Notes: generated by a model not told the origin, from the sequence alone. DNA of 64,000 bases from Dehalococcoidia bacterium (GCA_022824925.1 JAJDYW010000037.1:37125-101124), one strand, 5' to 3'. Positions 7,628 to 15,616 are shown, numbered from the stretch's first letter. Program-made: numbers and translations.

Positions 7628-8133
7628 TGGGTGTTCCTCCAGTAAGCCGTTGCGGTACCGGCCCCGACTGCCCCGATGGTGGTGCCGATGCTGTGGCGAA
7701 CGAAGCCATCGGTCGAGAGCATCGTCGTGGGAGACCAGCCATCAACCTCGGGCCTACCTGGCTTCGTGGTCGTAACGACGCGGTACTCGCAGTGGCTTGG
7801 CCAGATCCCGGCCTTTCGGATCGAGTACCGAATCGCGTCCGTGTCGACCCACATTTCGCCATCGCCATCGCTCCCGTATCCATAGATGATGTCGAAATCC
7901 CATCGTCCGACGAGCCGCCCGGTTGTTGGGCTAAAGACCTCCAGCGTGACCGCCTCAAGATCGTGAGTGCCGAGCCATTCGCGGATGCCACGTTCCAGGC
8001 ACTCCCACTCGCCCGCGAGCTTGGAGGGGTTGAGGCCGCTCTCGCGGACGATGTACTGGATCGAGCGCAGCATCTTGTCCGTGATGTACGTGGTCGAATA
8101 GGTATAGGTGTCGGCGCGGACGAGTGTGGTCAT
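7624..8133 (-). CDS. Bacterial HORMA-domain protein (CBASS sensor, Cap7-like)
   Basis: A 169-residue protein matching the bacterial HORMA pattern: N-terminal 'YTYSTTYITDKMLRSI', a central 'GRWDFDIIYGY', then 'WVDTDAIRYSIRKAG' and 'VTTTKPGRPEV'. By known type III CBASS biology it closes around a peptide motif and then binds and activates the CD-NTase, and the TRIP13 ATPase reopens it. It is coupled at both ends by ATGA overlaps, with the second HORMA gene upstream and the CD-NTase downstream. The likely closure peptide is the tail of the neighbouring second HORMA protein. Confidence 0.82.
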   Translation of the reverse strand: MTTLVRADTYTYSTTYITDKMLRSIQYIVRESGLNPSKLAGEWECLERGIREWLGTHDLEAVTLEVFSPTTGRLVGRWDFDIIYGYGSDGDGEMWVDTDAIRYSIRKAGIWPSHCEYRVVTTTKPGRPEVDGWSPTTMLSTDGFVRHSIGTTIGAVGAGTATAYWRNTQ

Positions 8134-8615
8134 GGTCGAAGAAATCCCTCACGGTTGATGGTGGCCGAGGCGGCCTTGCCGCGCTCTGCGCGCTCTGCCT
8201 CTGGTTCGGACGGCCCACTTTCTTTCCAGTCCCGGGCAGTGATGCGAACCGTGTGTTGGGCAAGTGCCTCCTCCACCCACGGAAGATCCTCGGGTGGGCA
8301 CGGTATGGACATCTGCCAATCGCCACCTGTTGGGCACCACGCCAAGGGCTCCTCGGACGCACCTTCGGAGAGCATGGCGTCCTCGTCATACAGGCAGTAG
8401 ATGCGGAGTCGTGGTCCGACCCCATGCACAACGATCGCACTGTCACGCATGGCCTCCGCAGCGATCATCGAGATTCCGACGCCTGCCGCAGCGTCAACCT
8501 CATCACGCGGGTCACCGCCGCGTGGAGCGATCAGGTCGGCGATAACGCCCCAGGCCTCCGCCGCTGGCCTGCCAGGAGTGGCGACGATCCGCCTGACTAC
8601 AACCGTCGCTGTCAT
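8130..8615 (-). CDS. Second HORMA-like protein with C-terminal closure-motif candidate (Cap8-like)
   Basis: A 161-residue protein taken from ATG 8615, which overlaps the TRIP13 stop (ATGA); the frame is open further upstream but that would run inside the ATPase gene. The body (about 1-130) is HORMA-like in size and context but divergent. The last ~30 residues are a charged linker followed by 'ASATINREGFLRP', a good candidate for the closure peptide bound by the first HORMA protein, as known for two-HORMA CBASS operons. Assignment rests on operon position and this tail more than on clear motifs. Confidence 0.68.
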   Translation of the reverse strand: MTATVVVRRIVATPGRPAAEAWGVIADLIAPRGGDPRDEVDAAAGVGISMIAAEAMRDSAIVVHGVGPRLRIYCLYDEDAMLSEGASEEPLAWCPTGGDWQMSIPCPPEDLPWVEEALAQHTVRITARDWKESGPSEPEAERAERGKAASATINREGFLRP

Positions 8616-9535
8616 GCTCCATTTCCCTTCTTGTTGCGCATAACCCGCGCCTGTTCGGCTGCCCTCAGCAAGTCGCTCGCCCCCAGCAGGCCAGGATCGA
8701 GCGCTACCTTCTTGTCGAAGGTGCATGCCGAGACCACCAACTTCCGAATCTGTCGACCGTCGAGGCCGTTGCACGCCGCAGCAGCGCGAGCAAAGGCCGG
8801 GTCATCGATGATCTGAGATGCGGCCGGATGTATCCGGGCGAGCTCCGCGACGGCCGAACGCAGGATCACCTCTGCTCCGCTCCGGCTTGGCAAGGGAACG
8901 ACCTCCACGAGGTCAGCTCGAGACAGGAGCGCAGGGTCGATGGCCCCCTCAAAATTGCTGGTGGCCACGAAGAGCAGGTTCGGGTACTTGGACGCGAGAT
9001 TGTCCAGGCCGGCGAGGACGGCGTCGGTCGCGCGGTGAACATCTACCGGATTGGCATCCAAGCTCAGCTTCATCCGATCAGCTGCCAGCGTTTCGACTTC
9101 GTCCAGCAGCACGATGAGGGGGCCCAGGGCTGCCCTCTCCGGAATCAATTCGCCGAGGAGTCTTCGGACTGCCTGCTGGCTGCGCCCAAGCCCGGCATTC
9201 GCGAGCGTGTGTGGCTCAACCTCGAGGAAGTTGAACGTCGACCCCGGTTCGACGCTCTCTGCAGTGCGGCTTGCCAGCCCTCGCGCCAGCGATGTCTTGC
9301 CGGTCCCTGGCGGACCCACAAGCAGAATCAACCCGTGAAGCGGCAGCAGGGCAGGATCGATGTGAGGTCGTAGAGTGAATGCCAGGACTGCCTGCGCCAA
9401 CAGGCGGGTCTTCTGGTCACCCTCCACGTGAATGGCGTCCCACTGCTTGGAGAAGGCCTCACAGGGGAGCTGACTCTCGTTCGCGATCCCAGGGATTGCG
9501 GAATTGGTTGGCTGAGCCATTGTGCCAGTGGTCAT
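8612..9535 (-). CDS. TRIP13/Pch2-like AAA+ ATPase (CBASS Cap6-like)
   Basis: A 307-residue AAA+ ATPase: Walker A 'GPPGTGKTS' (about 74-82), Walker B 'LIVLLDEVE' (about 140-148), sensor region 'LLFVATSNFEGAID', and an arginine-containing lid. Family role: remodel HORMA proteins from closed to open, switching off CD-NTase activation. It is the first gene of the minus-strand CBASS operon and is coupled to the next by an ATGA overlap. A second in-frame ATG lies at 9520; no strong ribosome site decides between them. A promoter candidate lies about 60 bases upstream. Confidence 0.88.
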   Translation of the reverse strand: MTTGTMAQPTNSAIPGIANESQLPCEAFSKQWDAIHVEGDQKTRLLAQAVLAFTLRPHIDPALLPLHGLILLVGPPGTGKTSLARGLASRTAESVEPGSTFNFLEVEPHTLANAGLGRSQQAVRRLLGELIPERAALGPLIVLLDEVETLAADRMKLSLDANPVDVHRATDAVLAGLDNLASKYPNLLFVATSNFEGAIDPALLSRADLVEVVPLPSRSGAEVILRSAVAELARIHPAASQIIDDPAFARAAAACNGLDGRQIRKLVVSACTFDKKVALDPGLLGASDLLRAAEQARVMRNKKGNGA

Positions 9536-9596
9536 TGCGGTTCGTTCACTCCTGAGCAGGCAGTCCTGAATTCAAGTGGAATGTCTGCAGAGTGTC

Positions 9597-9624
9597 ATTC
9601 TGGATGCTCAGGAAACCATGTCAA
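9597..9624 (-). promoter_or_regulatory. Candidate CBASS promoter
   Basis: On the minus strand: TTGACA (9624-9619), a 16-base spacer, then CAGAAT (9602-9597). The -35 is a perfect consensus; the -10 matches 4 of 6. Predicted start is near 9590, about 55 bases before the TRIP13 ATG. Confidence 0.5.
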
Positions 9625-9626
9625 GG

Positions 9627-9671
9627 AGGTAACGTCAAAATCTTTGCAATCGGTTACGCAGCAACTATGAT
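9627..9671 (+). promoter_or_regulatory. Candidate regulator promoter and shared operator
   Basis: On the plus strand: TTGCAA (9644-9649), a 16-base spacer, then TATGAT (9666-9671), giving a start near 9678 and a short leader to ATG 9704. Between the two divergent -35 boxes lie near-repeats GGTAACG (9629-9635) and GGTTACG (9653-9659), whose GTAAC/GTTAC cores also read as an inverted pair. They are a plausible binding site for the CRP-like regulator. Confidence 0.42.
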
Positions 9672-9703
9672 GGCGGCAGCCTTGGTTGGATCGGACCGCC
9701 GAG

Positions 9704-10465
9704 ATGCCTGTCGAGATTGCCGGATTCGCGCAAGCGCTCGTTCGGTGCCTGGACTTCGAAACAGTTCACCCCAAAGAGCTTGAGGACGCTTTATCTCATG
9801 CTCGTGAGCCGCTGACGCTCTCTCTTGTCGAGCCATGCGCCGATCCGCCACTAATCCGATCGGGCACGCCCTTTGAGCACCTTGCGTTCGTCCAACAGGG
9901 CGTTGTTGTCCCGTGGCAGTACCCACATGCTGAACTGGGCGCCCCCTTCCTCATCGGAGAGCACGAGTTCCTCATGAAGGCTGAGCGATGGGTGGGAAGC
10001 TATTCCGCTGTCACAGAAGCGGTGATAGTCGATATTCCGATCAACACGATGCGATCTATCGTCGAAGCCATTCCACGTGTGCGCGAGCGTATGCATGAAC
10101 TCGTCATGAGGCGCCTTGCGCGTTTCTACTGGACATCCTTGGCGACTACGGGCACTCCGCCCTCCCGAGTCGCGGCGGCGCTCGTTTCGCGCCTTGCCCT
10201 CGATGGTGCTGACTTCGATCAGGACAGGAGAATCGAGGTGAAGCAAAAGGACCTTGCACGTCTCACTACGATGTCTCGATCGGCCGTAGCGGACGGTTTG
10301 GCAGAACTGGTTCGCACGGGGGCCGTACAGTTGGATGAGGGCGGTCAAGCAAGGTTTGGTGGCCTCATACTCGTCCCCGATGTGGAGCACCTGAAGAACG
10401 CAGCCTTCGCAGAGGTACGGGACCGGACGATTGTGGGCTTGGTCGAGCAGGCACGCGAAGACTAG
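9704..10465 (+). CDS. CRP/FNR-family transcriptional regulator, divergent from CBASS
   Basis: About 253 residues (ATG 9704; a TTG at 9686 is in frame). An N-terminal cyclic-nucleotide-binding-type beta-roll ('HLAFVQQGVVVPWQ', 'PFLIGEHEFL') is followed by the long dimer helix and a C-terminal winged HTH ('VKQKDLARLTTMSRSAVADGL'). In the ligand pocket the usual Arg-Ser-Ala is replaced by 'SYSA', so ordinary cAMP binding looks unlikely. The gene is transcribed away from the CBASS operon with overlapping promoter space and is not needed for pyrimidine or other nearby metabolism. It is therefore a candidate CBASS regulator; whether it senses a CBASS nucleotide is speculation. Confidence 0.78.
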   Translation: MPVEIAGFAQALVRCLDFETVHPKELEDALSHAREPLTLSLVEPCADPPLIRSGTPFEHLAFVQQGVVVPWQYPHAELGAPFLIGEHEFLMKAERWVGSYSAVTEAVIVDIPINTMRSIVEAIPRVRERMHELVMRRLARFYWTSLATTGTPPSRVAAALVSRLALDGADFDQDRRIEVKQKDLARLTTMSRSAVADGLAELVRTGAVQLDEGGQARFGGLILVPDVEHLKNAAFAEVRDRTIVGLVEQARED

Positions 10466-10626
10466 ATATCACTTCCCGGATGGTTGACCCTGTGGCAGAT
10501 CCCACAGCCTCGTCGTTGATGCGGCGACAGTTGTCACGCTGCAAACGCAACCCATCTCCGCACACCTCTCGTCTAAGAGCCCAGTGTCGGTCTCGTGGCG
10601 GCGAATTGGGACCGCTGCGAACGATC

Positions 10627-10655
10627 TTGAGATTGTAAGAAATTCACGCTAAAAT
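10627..10655 (+). promoter_or_regulatory. Strong sigma-A-like promoter of the AbiE pair
   Basis: TTGAGA (10627-10632), a 17-base spacer, then TAAAAT (10650-10655): 5 of 6 at each box. The predicted start near 10662 supports GTG 10693 rather than GTG 10669 as the AbiEi start. Confidence 0.6.
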
Positions 10656-10692
10656 TCTGACATCAGGAGTGCCACGCGAAGGGTGTGACGAA

Positions 10693-11316
10693 GTGACTCG
10701 CATAGCCGACAAAATCATGAAGAGGGTATCCGCGCACGGTAGAGGAAAGTGGGTGTGCACACCGAAGGACTTCCTCGATCTTGGCAGCCGTGGATCTGTC
10801 GACCAGGCACTGTCGCGCCTCGTCAAAGCGGGTCAATTGCGGCGGGCCGGGCATGGGCTGTACGACATGCCCAGGATGAGCACCGTGTTGAAGCGGCCTG
10901 CGCCGGTTGACCTGGATGCCGCCATCAAGGCTCTAGCACGCCGGGATGGGTTCCGGTTTATGCCTGATGGTCTGGTGGCCGCGAACCAACTTGGCCTCAC
11001 CAACGCTGTGCCAGCGAAGACCTCGTACCTGACGGACGGATCCACGAGAACGCTCAAGATCGACGGACGAACGGTCCAGTTTCGACATGCCGGACCTGGC
11101 GTGATGCAGTGGGCCGGAAAGTCAGCGGCTCCCGTCGCGCAGGCACTGCGGTGGCTTGGACCGGACGTGGCCGCAGACCCTCAGGTCGTCATGACTTTGG
11201 GGCGCCGCCTCCCGGACGATGTGAAGCGTGACCTGCGGCAGAACAGTCAGGATCTTCCCGGTTGGGCGGTGCCGCTGGCCCGCAGCATCGCAGGTGATCA
11301 GGCTCCTGCCGCATGA
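10693..11316 (+). CDS. AbiEi-type antitoxin (type IV toxin-antitoxin)
   Basis: About 207 residues from GTG 10693 ('TRIADKIMKRVSAHGRG'); an upstream GTG 10669 is too close to the predicted transcript start. The N-terminal winged-helix region ('FLDLGSRGSVDQALSRLVKAGQLRRAGHGLYDMP') is the classic DNA-binding part of AbiEi/DUF6088 proteins. The C-terminal part is the variable antitoxin domain. It would repress its own promoter and neutralise the toxin encoded next, with which it overlaps by ATGA (11313-11316). Confidence 0.85.
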   Translation: MTRIADKIMKRVSAHGRGKWVCTPKDFLDLGSRGSVDQALSRLVKAGQLRRAGHGLYDMPRMSTVLKRPAPVDLDAAIKALARRDGFRFMPDGLVAANQLGLTNAVPAKTSYLTDGSTRTLKIDGRTVQFRHAGPGVMQWAGKSAAPVAQALRWLGPDVAADPQVVMTLGRRLPDDVKRDLRQNSQDLPGWAVPLARSIAGDQAPAA

Positions 11317-12356
11317 GTGGAGCCCTTCAGGCCTTTCTCGCCCTCCCGGAGCAAGAAAAGCGCGATGTGTTCGAGGCAGCAGCGAACCGGCTGAACACGC
11401 CGCCCAGCTACATCGAGAAGGACCTCTGGGTGTGTCTTGTCCTCGACACGCTGTTCAACCGGCTGCCAAGCAGCCATCCGAGGTTGCTATTCAAGGGCGG
11501 CACCTCGTTGTCCAAGGCTTTCGGACTCATCCGGCGGTTCTCCGAAGACATCGATATCGTCGTTTACCGCGGAGACCTTGGCTTTGTGGGCGACCAGGAC
11601 CCCACCGTAGTCGAGGGCCTCTCGAACCGACGGCGAGAGGCCCTCTTCCAGAAGCTCAGAGAGGCCTGCAGCAGCTATGTCCTCGGAGAACTGAAGGTCG
11701 AACTGGCCGCCCTGATAGCCCAAGTGGCGGAAGGTTGTCAGATCCTGCGGGACGAGGACGACGCCGATCAGACGACGCTCCTGGTGGAGTACCCAACGCT
11801 CTATCCGGCCGGCGATGGCTCCTACGTGGCCCCGCGGGTGAAGATCGAGGCGGGCGCGAGGTCGGCACTGGACCCGAGTCTGGACCGTACCGTTACGCCC
11901 TACGTGGTCGGCGAGCTACCCGATTGGTCGCTCGCCGTGGGCGACATTCGAGTGCTAGCGCCGGAACGCACGTATTGGGAGAAACTGCTGATCCTGCACG
12001 GCCTGCACTACGGGTACCGCGACGCCCAGCGGCTGCCGGTCGACAAGGATCGCATCTCGCGCCACTACTACGACGTGGCGGTGATAACCGCGACGGATGC
12101 TGGCCAGTCCGCCTTACTGAACATCGGCCTCCTGGACTCGGTCCGGAACCACAACCTCATCGCTTTCCCGCAGGCCTGGAAGCGATTCGATGAGGCTGTT
12201 CCGGGCTCGGTCAGACTCGTCCCCCAGGCTGAATTGCTCACGGTGATAGAACGCGACTATCGCGCCATGGATGGCATGATTCTCGGACAGTCCCCGGAGT
12301 TCGGGTGGATTCTCGAGCAGATCCAACACGCCGAAGCCGTGGTTAACGCCAGCTAG
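11313..12356 (+). CDS. AbiEii-type nucleotidyltransferase toxin
   Basis: A 347-residue AbiEii-family protein. The nucleotidyltransferase signature is clear: G62-G-T-S-L-S-K68 in 'LLFKGGTSLSKAFG' and the acidic pair in 'FSEDIDIVV' (D79, D81). A later 'PERTYWEKLLILH' matches the family's conserved C-terminal motif. Type IV toxins of this family transfer nucleotides to target RNAs such as tRNA and arrest growth during phage infection. It is translationally coupled to the AbiEi-type antitoxin. Confidence 0.88.
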   Translation: MSGALQAFLALPEQEKRDVFEAAANRLNTPPSYIEKDLWVCLVLDTLFNRLPSSHPRLLFKGGTSLSKAFGLIRRFSEDIDIVVYRGDLGFVGDQDPTVVEGLSNRRREALFQKLREACSSYVLGELKVELAALIAQVAEGCQILRDEDDADQTTLLVEYPTLYPAGDGSYVAPRVKIEAGARSALDPSLDRTVTPYVVGELPDWSLAVGDIRVLAPERTYWEKLLILHGLHYGYRDAQRLPVDKDRISRHYYDVAVITATDAGQSALLNIGLLDSVRNHNLIAFPQAWKRFDEAVPGSVRLVPQAELLTVIERDYRAMDGMILGQSPEFGWILEQIQHAEAVVNAS

Positions 12357-12591
12357 GATGTCAGCATTGCGATCCGAAACAGCGGTTGTCAGAGACGTTG
12401 CTCGACAGACGGATCCTGGCTAAATCGGGGGGCTACTTGCGTATCAAGCAACCGAGCTTCCAGCGAAACGTGCACCTCCGGAGTCCCGAGTTGCACGCTG
12501 CAGGCCCTTGTCAACGGGTACCGCTGGCGACGCCGGAGGGTGCGGACTGCTGGTGCTGTGGGTTCCTCGAGTCTGTACGGGGGAGGACCCG

Positions 12592-13083
12592 GTGATCTAC
12601 CAGCTCAAGCGATGCGTCGAGCGGGCCACGAACGACATTGCTGCAAAGCGTGAGGGGGCACCGTTCCCCGTCTTGGACGTTGCCCTTCAGGCACTCAACG
12701 ACCCGGCCCTCCAAGAGCTTCGGGAGACTCTAGACCAGCCAAAGTTCTCATCGCTTGGCGGTGAGCAGATCCTCATCAACGAGCTAAAGCGCACGGCTAG
12801 GGACCTCTTGCGGACAACGAGGGCGCAGGGGCGGCGTGTCTATCAGGCCGTTGGCTCCGTCCGCGGACAGGTCTACTGGAAGCGAAGTGAGCACATGACA
12901 CGGGCTGAGCTAGCCTGGCTAGCGCCGAGAATCAGGAAGCAGGGGCAGACGATGATCCGGGAAGCGGACGTGATGGACGTTCAGTTGCGCCTCATCGATG
13001 AACGAGGCGGCGACCTCTTCGCCGGTGAAGTCGAGGAGGAAGCCCACCTTGAGGTCAACGAGCGGTACGAGGAAGAGGACTAG
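12592..13083 (+). CDS. Hypothetical charged protein at the end of the defence region
   Basis: A 163-residue protein from GTG 12592, chosen for the GGGAGGA site 6 bases upstream. It is largely helical and charged, with a very acidic C-terminus ('EVEEEAHLEVNERYEEED') that suggests phage- or DNA-mimic-like character or a solubility tail, but no domain is recognised. It is separated from the AbiEii gene by 235 non-coding bases and lies upstream of the tRNA-Asn boundary. It could be cargo of the island; function unknown. Confidence 0.55.
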   Translation: MIYQLKRCVERATNDIAAKREGAPFPVLDVALQALNDPALQELRETLDQPKFSSLGGEQILINELKRTARDLLRTTRAQGRRVYQAVGSVRGQVYWKRSEHMTRAELAWLAPRIRKQGQTMIREADVMDVQLRLIDERGGDLFAGEVEEEAHLEVNERYEEED

Positions 13084-13645
13084 GACCGTTATGAGCATGC
13101 GGGGCGATGTACCACGCCCTAGGCATGAGGCCAGGCGCTCGTATCGGTGGATGACGACGCTGGCGGTGGCAAGGTCACCCCGCTGCCAGCGCCGCACGAC
13201 GGACTCGTCCCTCTCATCGGAAGCCCACTCACTCACGGGCAGCATCCATATCGGTCCGGTTTGGAGCCCAATCGGCGTCGCAACCCTATGGCCAGAGGCC
13301 AGGCGGCAAAGCCGGCCCGGCGCCCGCTGCGACGACGACGCTCGTATGCGGCAGCTCATCCCCCGACAGGAAAACGATCAGCGGAGCCGCCGCAGCTAGG
13401 GCTCACCCACGTTGCCCGTGCCACCCAGTCGATCGGCAGGTTCACCACCTCTTCTCTTCCAACGAACAACAGGGGCAATAGTGACGCTCGACGCGTCGAA
13501 TAGAGTGATGAAGGCGTCTTCGTAGCCTCCTGGCCAGCTGAGAGACGGGACAAGCGCCGAGGCCAACAGTGGAATCTGGACGGGCTGCATCGGTTAGGGC
13601 ATCGCGTCGCCACCAGCCCTGGCGCTCGTTCCGGCCCAGGGGGTG
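13084..13645. other. Gene-poor island edge next to tRNA-Asn
   Basis: These 562 bases contain no gene that can be defended. A 64-codon minus-strand frame (13396-13590) is protein-like in composition but has no ribosome site. No integrase, tyrosine recombinase remnant or obvious copy of the tRNA 3' end was found here. Confidence 0.45.
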
Positions 13646-13717
13646 CTCCCCGGCGAGGATTCGAACCTCGAACCTAGCGGTTAACAGCCGCTCGCTCTAC
13701 CGTTGAGCTACCGGGGA
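13646..13717 (-). tRNA. tRNA-Asn (anticodon GTT)
   Basis: The 72-nt cloverleaf folds by hand. The acceptor is TCCCCGG/CCGGGGA, the D stem GCTC/GAGC and the anticodon stem AGCGG/CCGCT. The anticodon loop CTGTTAA contains GTT, and the T arm is CGAGG/CCTCG with loop TTCGAAT. The discriminator is G and CCA is not encoded. Its 3' end faces the defence island, the usual orientation for a tRNA used as an integration site. Confidence 0.95.
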
Positions 13718-13806
13718 ACGGGCTCTCAGTTTCGGGCGGCGGGGGAGAACGGGCAACAGGCCGGCCCCGCCATTCGCCTGCGTGTTGGCCCTTCGTTGCC
13801 CTCTGC

Positions 13807-13812
13807 TACAGT
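13807..13812 (+). promoter_or_regulatory. -10-like element, leaderless spacing
   Basis: TACAGT ends 6 bases before the ATG at 13819, so transcription would begin at or next to the start codon. A TTGGCC box lies 16 bases further upstream (13785-13790). Confidence 0.4.
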
Positions 13813-13818
13813 GGAGGC

Positions 13819-15159
13819 ATGGCCGCCTCGCCCACGGGGCATCGACCCCTTCCCTGGCCCCGTCGGATCTGGAGGTTCTGGCTCGTCGCCTGGAACTTCC
13901 TCGCCATCTACCTGGGGTACAAGCGCATCCAGAAGACGCCCTGGCTGAGCGAGGCGGAACGCACCGAGCGATACCGTGCCCGGCACCGCGTCACGGGCGA
14001 GCGCCTCTACCGGCTGGCGGTACGCCTGCAGGGCCTCCTGATCAAGGCGTGCCAGTTCCTCAGCAGTCGCGCCGACGTGGCCCCGCCGGAGCTCGTGGCG
14101 GTGTTGAGCCGGCTGCAGGACGCCGTGCCCCCACGGTCGTACGACGAGGTGGCGGCGCAGATTCGACGGGAGCTCGGCGGGCCGCCCGAGGAGGTCTTCG
14201 GAAGCTTCGAGCGGGAGCCGATCGCGGCGGCCTCGCTGGCGCAGGTGCACCGGGCGAAGACGCACGATGGTCGCGACGTGGCGGTGAAGGTCCAGTACCA
14301 GGGCATCGCGCGGGTGGTGGAGACGGACCTGCGATCGATCGCCCTGCTGATCCGCATCCTCGCGCGGATCGAGCCGAAGTACGACTTCCGCATGCTCATC
14401 AGCGAGATGGCCGACTACACGCCGCGGGAGCTCGAATTCGTGGTCGAGGGGGAGAGCGCGGAGCGGGTCGCGCGGGAGCTGGCGCACCGGAAGGACGTGC
14501 GCGTGCCCGAGATCGTGTGGGAGCACACGTCCCGGCGGGTGCTGACGATGGAGTACATCGACGGGATCAAGATCTCGGCGACGGACGAGCTGGTGGCGGC
14601 GGGAGTCGACCCGGACGTGGTGGCGCGCATCATGATGGAGGCGTACTGCGAGCAGATCCTCGTGAACGGCTTCTTCCACGCGGATCCGCACCCGGGGAAC
14701 CTGCTCGTGCTGCCGGGGCCGGTGGTGGTGTTCCTCGACTTCGGGATGAGCAAGAACCTGCCGGACGACTTCCGGCGGACCTACAACCGCTTCACGCTGG
14801 CGGTCCTGAGCCAGAACGACTCGGCGATGCTGAAGGGATTCCAGGACCTCGGCTTCCGCACGCGCCACGACGACCCGGAGCTGCTGGTGGCGCTGGGACG
14901 CTCGTTCTTCGAGTCGGCGGGGCCGGAGCAGCGCCCCTACGCCGACGCGGAGGTGGTGGGCGAGGTGAACGAGCGCCTCTCGCGGCTGCTCTCGGAGAAC
15001 CCGATCACGGAGGTGCCTTCGGACATCCTCCTGATCCTGCGGGTGCTCGGCCTGATGAGCGGGCTGCAGAAGCGGCTCGACAGCACGGTCGACGTGGCGG
15101 ACACGATCACGCCGTTCGCACAGGCGCAGGTCGCGGGGGAGGCGGCGGGGGCCAGCTAG
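13819..15159 (+). CDS. ABC1/UbiB (AarF)-family atypical kinase
   Basis: A 446-residue UbiB-family protein. It has the Ala-rich nucleotide loop 'AAASLAQVHRA', the Lys in 'VAVKVQYQG', the catalytic-loop motif 'FHADPHPGN' and the DFG-equivalent 'VFLDFGMS'. The family-defining KxGQ motif is altered: it reads 'LLIKACQFLSSR', Cys replacing Gly. Members support quinone or isoprenoid-lipid metabolism and act at the membrane through ATPase activity. The C-terminus lacks a clear transmembrane pair. It stands alone between the tRNA and the HEPN-like gene. The exact lipid pathway cannot be assigned. Confidence 0.88.
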   Translation: MAASPTGHRPLPWPRRIWRFWLVAWNFLAIYLGYKRIQKTPWLSEAERTERYRARHRVTGERLYRLAVRLQGLLIKACQFLSSRADVAPPELVAVLSRLQDAVPPRSYDEVAAQIRRELGGPPEEVFGSFEREPIAAASLAQVHRAKTHDGRDVAVKVQYQGIARVVETDLRSIALLIRILARIEPKYDFRMLISEMADYTPRELEFVVEGESAERVARELAHRKDVRVPEIVWEHTSRRVLTMEYIDGIKISATDELVAAGVDPDVVARIMMEAYCEQILVNGFFHADPHPGNLLVLPGPVVVFLDFGMSKNLPDDFRRTYNRFTLAVLSQNDSAMLKGFQDLGFRTRHDDPELLVALGRSFFESAGPEQRPYADAEVVGEVNERLSRLLSENPITEVPSDILLILRVLGLMSGLQKRLDSTVDVADTITPFAQAQVAGEAAGAS

Positions 15160-15229
15160 AGGGCGATGGCGTGGCATCCGGCCCCTGCAAGCTGTAAGCT
15201 TTTCCGAAACAATAGAGACGAAGGGGCAG

Positions 15230-15616
15230 ATGCCGGTCAACGACGCGGTTGTGATCACCGACCACGAGAACCAGGCCCGGGAGTTCCTGGGGAAGGCCCG
15301 CGACTATCTGAATGGGGGCGATCTGCACCAGGCGTCCGAGAAGGGCTGGGGGGCAGCGGCCCACATGGCGAAGGCCGTGGCAGTCGCCCAGGGCTGGGAG
15401 TACGAGACGCACGCCGACTTCAGCGTCGTGCTGAACCAGGCGTGGCAGGCGACGGGGAATGATCGGCTGCGAGCGCTCCGCGGCATCGCGAACGACCTGC
15501 ATGGCAACTACTACCGTCGAAAGCGGCACCTGAACGCCGAGGTCATCGGGCGGGACATCGAGAGCGTGGCCGAACTCGTCGAGGCGCTGGCGGCGCTGAC
15601 GAGCCCGTCCCCATGA
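15230..15616 (+). CDS. HEPN/PaREP1-like small protein
   Basis: A 128-residue helical protein resembling PaREP1/HEPN-type domains: an N-terminal helix with 'AREFLGKARDYLNGGDLHQASEKGWGAAAHMAKAV', then 'LHGNYYRRKRHLN' and a final helix. HEPN domains include RNA-binding and RNase members, often with a nucleotidyltransferase partner. None is adjacent here, and only loose R-x-H patterns are visible, so ribonuclease activity is not claimed. A GGGG-rich ribosome site precedes the ATG. Confidence 0.55.
   Translation: MPVNDAVVITDHENQAREFLGKARDYLNGGDLHQASEKGWGAAAHMAKAVAVAQGWEYETHADFSVVLNQAWQATGNDRLRALRGIANDLHGNYYRRKRHLNAEVIGRDIESVAELVEALAALTSPSP

Noticed and set aside
9686..9703. TTG start extending the CRP/FNR regulator by six residues
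   Set aside because: ATG 9704 fits the predicted transcript start better and the added residues match nothing in the fold.
11228..12193. A 321-codon plus-strand frame overlapping the AbiE genes
   Set aside because: Out-of-frame shadow of AbiEi/AbiEii, Arg/Pro/Gly-rich.
13396..13590. A 64-codon minus-strand frame near tRNA-Asn
   Set aside because: Protein-like composition but no ribosome site or recognised homologue; could be a remnant, not called.
13646..13717. Duplicate of the tRNA 3' end as an attachment site inside the island
   Set aside because: No second copy of the T-arm/acceptor sequence was seen between 1 and 13645.
13726..15258. A 510-codon minus-strand frame opposite the UbiB-family gene
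   Set aside because: GC-bias shadow of an unmistakable plus-strand kinase-like gene.
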